Below, piece after piece: positions 58,022 through 64,000 of a stretch of 64,000 nt of DNA (the stretch's first letter is position 1; each line of letters begins with the position of its first letter). This DNA comes from [Pasteurella] mairii (GTDB lineage: Bacteria > Pseudomonadota > Gammaproteobacteria > Enterobacterales > Pasteurellaceae). A program made the position numbers and the translations under genes. The notes under the pieces were generated by a model, which was given only the letters and a program-made list of their open reading frames with translations, had not been told where the DNA came from and made no database searches. The stretch lies in the NCBI GenBank assembly GCA_900454475.1, contig UGSS01000002.1, positions 124,001 through 188,000 on the forward strand. The letters run 5' to 3'.

Positions 58022-61000
58022 TTACCAAAGATACCCCACGCCGACAGCGCCGCCAAGGTCGCCGGCGGAGTTGCTGGTGCCTTGTAAGCGGATGCTGATT
58101 TTGCCATTATCGCTCATTTTGGAATAGCCCAAGGCAATGGCGCTATGTCCCTTGAACGCTCCGGCAGAGGCGGCGAGCATGGATTTCCCCGGTATCGCCG
58201 AGCTCGGTAAGCTGGCGGCAGCCAAGGCGCCGGCAATTCCTGCGCGCATTTCGCGGTTGGTATTGCTCAATTGGGTGCGCAGTTCATTATTTTGGCTATC
58301 CACATAATTTTTATTCACTGCAACATAACCGCTCGCATCCGGTTTGACATTCGGCAGCAAGATTTCGCCGCGCTGACCATCAAGAGCAATATCGCCTTGC
58401 GCGCCTTTGACTACTAGCCCGTTTTTCGTTGCTATCAAGGAAGGTTCACCTGCTTGACCGGTTAAGCGTAAGCCTTGTTGTGCGGATAGGGTGGCGTGGT
58501 TGCCTGCGCTATCTTGCAAGCGGACGCCATCCAAGCGATAGCCCGCTGCTTTTCCGGCGTTGGCGCCTTTGCCCACAATCTCGGTTCCTTGCGCGCTCAC
58601 GCGGGTTTCGCTATCCGCGCTGACAGTTTTTAGCCCGTTACTATTGAGCAATGATTTTTTACCATGGATTTCGCGGGTTTCCACCGAGGTCATGCCTTGC
58701 AATTTATCGGATAATTTCACGCTCAACCCTTGTCCATCTTGCGCAAGTTCTACTTTAATATTGCCCGCGGCTGAAGTATCGCTATTAAATTCCCCTTCGC
58801 CGGTAATGGACAAGGTTTCGCCGAGGTGTTTATGCACCGTCAGCCCATCATTGCCCACCACGTTCAAGCCAGCCCGTGCTACCGCTTGTAAATCCGCTAC
58901 GGTAGCCGCATGAGTTAAGGCAGCGCGGCTGTCGGCGTTAACTAAATCGGCGATTTTATCGCTGGCACCCGTTAGCGCATTATAACGATTGTCATAGGCT
59001 TTATTGGCGTCAGATAATTGCGCTTTTGCGGTAGTTAACGCCGCTTTCGCAGTTTCTAACTCGGCTTTCGTTTGCGCTAATTTTGCTTTATTTTGTTGCA
59101 ACATGACTTGGGCTTTTTCTTTAGTTTCACCTTCTGGCATTGCATCAACTGCTTGTTCCAAACTGCTTACTGCTAAAGTTAAATCGGTAAAGGTTTGTGC
59201 CTTATCCGCAAGGGTTTTAGCTCTTTCACCTACGATTTCCACTTTTTCATCCACCACTTTTGCCAAGGCATTCAGTTGGGCGTTTTCTTCAGCAGTTGGT
59301 GTCTTCACGCCCAACCCACTCGCCACGTTCCCCAAGAGGGCAGCCTTATCGGTGTTGCCTTGGGCATTAACTAAAGAAAGTTGTGGATTTTCCACCGCAC
59401 TTTTTCCGCTTTTTGGCACACCGTTATTTTCAACATCTGTCGCATGGTAGTATTTGCCATCATTAGCTTTCACCAAGCGCTGACCGGCGTTGTCGGTATA
59501 TACCACCGTGCCCGCTTCCCCGTTGCGTAGGGCGTTGGCTTTGTCGTTGGCATTGTGACCATTTAGCCCATCTTTCGCGGTTAACCCTTGATTTGCTGCC
59601 GCGCTCGGGTCTGTCGCCGCTTTGCCATCCCGCCCGTCAGCAAAGGTCATCTTGCCATCTTGCCCCGCCAGCGCGCCGGTCGCTGCCACCAATTGCGCTC
59701 CGTTTACTGCGTCCGTTGAATCCTCCTCCAGTTTCGCCGCTTTAATATTGCTCACAGTCATTGGCGAGCTTTGCGGTTCGGCTTTAATCACAACTTGGGC
59801 TTTTTCTTCCGCACTTAGCTCAACTTTTTGACTATTATTTTCTTTATAAAACTTGCCATCTTTGTCTTTGCTGACTTTGATGTCGTTTAAATAATAATCA
59901 AATGGACGGTTGCCGGCGACTTCTTCTAGGGCGCTGTTAAGTTGAGCGTCCACATAGTTTTTATTCGCTGCGCTAGATCCGTCGGCATTTGCCTCAAGAT
60001 CTTTTAATCCGAGGATAGTACCAGTGCCAGCTTTACCGTCCTCACCTTTGGCAAATGCCAGAGTGGCAGCGTCTTTACCATTGGTATTTTTCGTGGTTAA
60101 ACTGACCGCACTTTCACCGTCTTTGCCATGGATAGTTAGCCCATTTTTGCCATAGGTGGCATGGGTTTTATCGCCATTGCTGGCGTCTTTATCACCAACA
60201 GTTAAACCTTGACCATCTAATTTGGCAGTATTGCCCTCTTTATCTTTTAAGCTCACCCCATGGCGATCATAAGTCGCGCGGTTGCCTTGATTATCAGAGA
60301 GCGTGTTACCGGCAGCGGTTTGCTGGTTGGTTAAGGTCGCTGTCGGATCTTTAGCGTCTTTTGCCTGCAAGGTATTTTCCGTCGCGGTCGCCATATTTTT
60401 GCTGTCGCCCTGCGCTAAGGTGATACCGCCGGCGGTTTGAGTGTTGGTTTTTTCACCGTCCTTTACCGTGGAGCCAAGTAATCCGTAGTCGGCTTGTTTT
60501 CCTTGTCCATTCGTCGAGCCTTCTGCCGGTGTTAAATGTAACCCCGCCCCATCCAGCGTGCTGATAGCGGATAAGCCAGTATTACCGTCCACCGGTTTAG
60601 CTTGGGTGACTAAGGATTTAATCGCGGTTAACGTTTCGTTTAATGAAATCGACAATTTATCATTGTCTGTTTTCACCGCGATATTATTGTCGGTTCCTTT
60701 AAACGACGCGATATTAGTCACGCCCTGCCCCACAATCGCCAAGGTTTCGCCGAGGTTTTTGTGAATATCTTGGGCGTCATTGCCGGTGAAATTAAGTCCG
60801 GTGGTTGCCAACGCTTTAAGATCGCTAACATTGGCTGCTTTACGGGAATTGCTATCTAAATTTCCATCCACCAGTTTTTTCACTAAATCACGGGTTTTAC
60901 CTTGTTTTATTGAGGCAATGCCTCCGTCGTTAATGTCGTCAATTCCCAACCCGGAGCGTAAATTGTCAATAACGACCGGCTGGTGTTTCGGGTCTTTGCC

Positions 61001-64000
61001 ACCCAAGGTGATAGAATTTTTCAATTCATCATCATATTTCACCGCGGTTTTATCGGCGTCTTCTTTGGCTTTTTTCAGCTGGTTATCCACATAATTTTTA
61101 TTAGTGGCGCTGGATCCGTCGGCGTTCGCATCAAGATCTTTTAATCCGGTAATCGCGCCGGTGCCGGCTTTACCGTCCTTATCTTTGGCAAATTCCAGAG
61201 TGGCAGCGTCTTTACCGTTTTCATTTTTTGTGGTTAAACTGACCGCATTTTTACCGTCTTTACCACTAATCGTCAGTCCGTCTTTTCCGTAAACCGTATG
61301 GGTTTTATCGGCGTCGGAATTTTTATCACCAACGGTTAACCCTTTACCATTTAATTGGGCGGTATTGCCATTTTCGTCTTTTAAGGTCGCGCTGTCGGCG
61401 GTGTAGGTGGCGCTGTTACCGTTGTCAGCCTTATCTTTTAAGACAAATTTATCGCCGGTAATTTCTACCGTTTTTTGATCTTTAGTAAAAGTAGCCGATT
61501 GCAATCCGGTTAATTGAGCGTTTAAGGCGACTTCTAATCTATCGTTTTGTGTTTTCACTACAATATTATTATCTGTGCCATTAAACGTCGCAACGTCCTC
61601 TTTTTTCACGCCTTTTCCTACAATTTGTAAGGTTTCGCCGAGGTTTTTGTGAACCAGATGATCACTGTCATTGCCGGCGAAATTAAGCCCCGCGGTGGCT
61701 ACTGCTTTAAGATCGCTAATATTAACTGCTTTATGGGCTTTTTCATCTAATTTCCCATCCACAAGATCTTTTACCAATTCACGGGGTTTGCCTTGGGTCG
61801 CGGAAGTGATGCCGCTGTCTTTGAGCTCATCAATTCCCAATCCGGAGCGTAAATTATTGATTTCTACCGGTGAATGTGACGTGTCTTTTCCGCCTAACGT
61901 GATGGCATTTTTACTGTCATCATCATATTTCACCGCGGTTTTATCCGCTTCGGTTTTGGCAGTGGTTAACGCATTATCCACATAGTTTTTTACCGCGCCG
62001 GCGGTGGCGACTTTGTCGTTATCATCACCTTTAGGAGTATTGTCATCAATCGTTTTAACTTTGTTTAATACAAAGGTGGCTTTTCCATTACCATTTTCAC
62101 TACTCACAGTAATGGTAATATCATTATTGCCGACAAGTTTAAACTCGCTATCGAGTTTGCTTTCATGTCTATTATTCGTACTGTCTGTAAAGGTCAGTTT
62201 TTTACCGCCGATAAATTCACTGACTTGTTTATCGGTGACCAGTTTAGGCGAATTTTCCGCTGGTTTGCTAATATTGGCGCCGGAACTTAAATTGGTAATC
62301 AACGTACTTTCATCTAAACCGACTTTAATGGTTTTTGATTTGCCATCTTCACTAGCTTTATCCTCGACAGTCAAGGCACTTGAATTTCCCTCTTTTGTTG
62401 TTGCATTAATTGCCTGAACCGCTTGTTTGGAAATAACATCTTTGCCATCTTGATCAAGATTATCCAATTTTCTATTGGCTTTCTCTTCAAGTTTTGAATG
62501 CAACTGTTTACCCGTTACCGCGTCTGTTGACTTCTCGCTAATATCGCCATCTTCTAAACCAGTGATTTTTTTATTAACGGTAATTTTGTCATTATCTAAA
62601 GTGATTTTTGCTCCATTACCGTTGTCATCTGTAGCATTAGTAATAGATTTAATCCCTTTTAAAGCAGTATTTAAACTATGAGTGATTTTACCATTAGCCT
62701 CTGCTTTAACCGCGATATTGGTATCGCCATTAAAGTCAAGTCCCTCGGATAGTTTCACTTTTTGTAGTTTTTGAGCGCCATTTGCTTTATAAGCGATCTC
62801 TTGGTTTTTAATATCTTCTGCATTTTTATCTGCTTTTGCATCTACCTCTTTAATTTTATTTTCATTTTGGGTTGCTTTATCAGTAACCGTTTTAATATCA
62901 GCTATATTTTTAGTGACTTTATCAGTCACAGTCTTAATATCAGAGGTATTTTTAGTTACGTTAGTTTCTATTGAGCTAACTTTAGTTTTAAACTTCTCGT
63001 CTAAGCTAATAGTGATAGTATTACTAGAAACAGAAGTTTTAATGTCTCCATCAGTACCTTTCACTTTTAATTTTTGCGTTTTAAGCGCAACTTCACCGTA
63101 AGTAGTATCTTTAGAGTTATCGGCTTCTAATCCTAAAGTTGAACTAATTCCTTGAATTTTATTATCCAAGTAAGTTTTAACTGCTTCGGTAGTTGGAACT
63201 TTTTTACTGCCTGTTTCAAGATTAGTTTCTTTTTCTAATTTAAACGAGATTTCTCCGCTAGTACTATTAGCTGTTGAAATTAAATCAGTTCCATCCCCTT
63301 TAATCTTCACTGTTGCACCAAGTTGTCGGGTAAATTCAGAACCTTTATCCCCCGCAAACTTCAAGCCTTTGTTGATGGTTTCGATATTTTTCTCAATAGC
63401 AGATTTGAACGTGGTTTGTTGTTCGCCCTCGCTTCCATTTTCAGTTTTTAGTTTAGTGAAACTGACAGATTTAAACCCATCTTGTCCATTATCCGCTTTT
63501 TCCAACCCTAAAATACCGGTTGCCATGGTACTAAACACGCTGGCTACGCCATAGAGTTGTCCGCCGTTGATGGCGTCAGTAGAAGTTTGAGTTACCTCAC
63601 CGGCAGCGACATGGGTGATTACACGCTCGCTACCTTGAGCGCCTACGCTGACAACAGATTTTTGACCGTCTCCGTTAGTGTTAGTAGAGGTACCTGCACC
63701 GCTCCAACTAAATTTAATGCCGCCTTTTCCGTTTTCAGCCGGAATAGTGGCGTTAGAAAGTGCGGTCTTTTTCGCCTCTGCTTTTGAGCCTTTACCTAAA
63801 GCGACGGAGTCACCGGCGTTTTTCTCAACCACAGCAGTGTCGCCGATAGCCACTGCGCCCTCGGCTTTAGCTTCCGCTTTATAACCGATAGCGATTGCGT
63901 GTTCAGCTTTTTGGTCAGTATTCGCTTTAAAACCGAAAGCAATAGAATCTCGCCCTTTCGCGCGGTTGCTGTTGAAGTTAGATTGTTCGATTTCGTCTTT
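58022..64000 (-). CDS. Trimeric autotransporter adhesin (YadA/Hia-like), N-terminus outside window
   Basis: This is a type Vc surface adhesin; 1992 residues are visible and the frame runs open to the right edge. The right end encodes YadA-type head repeats (SIAFGFKA, AIAIGYKA, AVAIGDTA, SVALGKGSKA), then necks (TDAINGGQL, TDAVTGKQL, TDAVNGAQL) and stalks. Two long related modules of about 297 residues carry the repeated text HKNLGETL and NLRSGLGID. A lysine- and alanine-rich coiled coil follows (58950-59260), then a C-terminal YadA anchor ending GVGYLW. It should bind host matrix or cells. Uptake sequences lie at 59396, 60105 and 63758. The true start and signal peptide are not in the window. 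Confidence 0.93.
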   Translation of the reverse strand, partial: KDEIEQSNFNSNRAKGRDSIAFGFKANTDQKAEHAIAIGYKAEAKAEGAVAIGDTAVVEKNAGDSVALGKGSKAEAKKTALSNATIPAENGKGGIKFSWSGAGTSTNTNGDGQKSVVSVGAQGSERVITHVAAGEVTQTSTDAINGGQLYGVASVFSTMATGILGLEKADNGQDGFKSVSFTKLKTENGSEGEQQTTFKSAIEKNIETINKGLKFAGDKGSEFTRQLGATVKIKGDGTDLISTANSTSGEISFKLEKETNLETGSKKVPTTEAVKTYLDNKIQGISSTLGLEADNSKDTTYGEVALKTQKLKVKGTDGDIKTSVSSNTITISLDEKFKTKVSSIETNVTKNTSDIKTVTDKVTKNIADIKTVTDKATQNENKIKEVDAKADKNAEDIKNQEIAYKANGAQKLQKVKLSEGLDFNGDTNIAVKAEANGKITHSLNTALKGIKSITNATDDNGNGAKITLDNDKITVNKKITGLEDGDISEKSTDAVTGKQLHSKLEEKANRKLDNLDQDGKDVISKQAVQAINATTKEGNSSALTVEDKASEDGKSKTIKVGLDESTLITNLSSGANISKPAENSPKLVTDKQVSEFIGGKKLTFTDSTNNRHESKLDSEFKLVGNNDITITVSSENGNGKATFVLNKVKTIDDNTPKGDDNDKVATAGAVKNYVDNALTTAKTEADKTAVKYDDDSKNAITLGGKDTSHSPVEINNLRSGLGIDELKDSGITSATQGKPRELVKDLVDGKLDEKAHKAVNISDLKAVATAGLNFAGNDSDHLVHKNLGETLQIVGKGVKKEDVATFNGTDNNIVVKTQNDRLEVALNAQLTGLQSATFTKDQKTVEITGDKFVLKDKADNGNSATYTADSATLKDENGNTAQLNGKGLTVGDKNSDADKTHTVYGKDGLTISGKDGKNAVSLTTKNENGKDAATLEFAKDKDGKAGTGAITGLKDLDANADGSSATNKNYVDNQLKKAKEDADKTAVKYDDELKNSITLGGKDPKHQPVVIDNLRSGLGIDDINDGGIASIKQGKTRDLVKKLVDGNLDSNSRKAANVSDLKALATTGLNFTGNDAQDIHKNLGETLAIVGQGVTNIASFKGTDNNIAVKTDNDKLSISLNETLTAIKSLVTQAKPVDGNTGLSAISTLDGAGLHLTPAEGSTNGQGKQADYGLLGSTVKDGEKTNTQTAGGITLAQGDSKNMATATENTLQAKDAKDPTATLTNQQTAAGNTLSDNQGNRATYDRHGVSLKDKEGNTAKLDGQGLTVGDKDASNGDKTHATYGKNGLTIHGKDGESAVSLTTKNTNGKDAATLAFAKGEDGKAGTGTILGLKDLEANADGSSAANKNYVDAQLNSALEEVAGNRPFDYYLNDIKVSKDKDGKFYKENNSQKVELSAEEKAQVVIKAEPQSSPMTVSNIKAAKLEEDSTDAVNGAQLVAATGALAGQDGKMTFADGRDGKAATDPSAAANQGLTAKDGLNGHNANDKANALRNGEAGTVVYTDNAGQRLVKANDGKYYHATDVENNGVPKSGKSAVENPQLSLVNAQGNTDKAALLGNVASGLGVKTPTAEENAQLNALAKVVDEKVEIVGERAKTLADKAQTFTDLTLAVSSLEQAVDAMPEGETKEKAQVMLQQNKAKLAQTKAELETAKAALTTAKAQLSDANKAYDNRYNALTGASDKIADLVNADSRAALTHAATVADLQAVARAGLNVVGNDGLTVHKHLGETLSITGEGEFNSDTSAAGNIKVELAQDGQGLSVKLSDKLQGMTSVETREIHGKKSLLNSNGLKTVSADSETRVSAQGTEIVGKGANAGKAAGYRLDGVRLQDSAGNHATLSAQQGLRLTGQAGEPSLIATKNGLVVKGAQGDIALDGQRGEILLPNVKPDASGYVAVNKNYVDSQNNELRTQLSNTNREMRAGIAGALAAASLPSSAIPGKSMLAASAGAFKGHSAIALGYSKMSDNGKISIRLQGTSNSAGDLGGAVGVGYLW
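59973..61985 (-). repeat. Internal duplicated modules in the trimeric adhesin
   Basis: Two degenerate copies of a composite module occur. The part with HKNLGETL, GLNF and NLRSGLGID occurs at about 60679-61094 and 61570-61985, offset 891 bases. The part with TVGDK, SLTTKN and GKAGTG occurs at about 59973-60248 and 61110-61385, offset 1137 bases. The difference, 246 bases (82 codons), is extra sequence in the copy nearer the C-terminus. A third, more distant copy of the HKHLGETL text is near 58830. Confidence 0.8.

Noticed and set aside
60558..61292. Several long plus-strand frames opposite the trimeric adhesin
   Set aside because: They mirror the repetitive codon use of the real minus-strand gene, have no ribosome sites and no recognisable domains.
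59973..61985. Repeats in the adhesin as a possible CRISPR array
   Set aside because: The repeat units are hundreds of bases, degenerate and in frame with a protein; no short identical repeats with spacers were seen.

Overview
The window comes from a member of the Pasteurellaceae, in the clade that uses the Haemophilus influenzae type DNA uptake signal. About 38 exact copies of AAGTGCGGT or its complement are visible by eye, many of them inside terminators. Most genes match H. influenzae or Pasteurella families, often in the same order (def-fmt-rsmB-trkA-mscL-rraB, mrcA/comABCDE, narQ-murB, napDAGHBC). The sequence does not fix the species. No rRNA, tRNA, insertion sequence, prophage or CRISPR array was seen. 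Layout: 1-1.9 kb holds the end of a sulfatase and its anaerobic radical-SAM maturase. 1.9-7.3 kb is a transport and amino-acid block: a glutamate symporter (gltS) and a D-serine catabolic locus dsdC/dsdXA, with no exact uptake sequence from 1.02 to 7.3 kb. 7.3-11.6 kb holds dusA, clcA, metB and trxA. 11.6-18.6 kb is a heme/hemopexin acquisition locus: a TonB-dependent receptor (hxuC) divergent from a two-partner secretion pair (hxuB-hxuA), with a Fur-box-like palindrome between them. 18.6-26.2 kb is a leftward housekeeping block (rraB, mscL, trkA, a glycosyltransferase, rsmB, fmt, def, yajQ, serB). 26.3-32 kb holds ytjB, gor, rlmJ and mrcA. 32-36 kb is the competence operon comABCDE, ending without comF, followed by purA. 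37.5-41.8 kb is a large S6-family (IgA1 protease/Hap-like) serine protease autotransporter. 42-48.8 kb holds serA, rpiA, hemW, rdgB, a DeoR-type regulator and glmS. 48.8-52 kb holds a DUF2322-like gene, murB and narQ. 52.3-57.9 kb is the periplasmic nitrate reductase operon napDAGHBC without napF. 58-64 kb is a trimeric autotransporter adhesin running off the right edge. Taken together the window describes a host-associated facultative anaerobe. It takes heme from host hemopexin, uses D-serine and sulfated host compounds, respires nitrate under NarQ control, is naturally competent, and displays two large surface autotransporters. The observations most worth a second look are: (1) a leader before napD with two identical 9-base segments that compete for one complementary segment; (2) a FadR-like operator upstream of the S6 autotransporter; (3) a competence (CRP-S) site placed on the mrcA start codon; (4) the divergent arrangement of the hxu locus; (5) uptake sequences repeatedly embedded in signal-peptide codons and paired as terminators.
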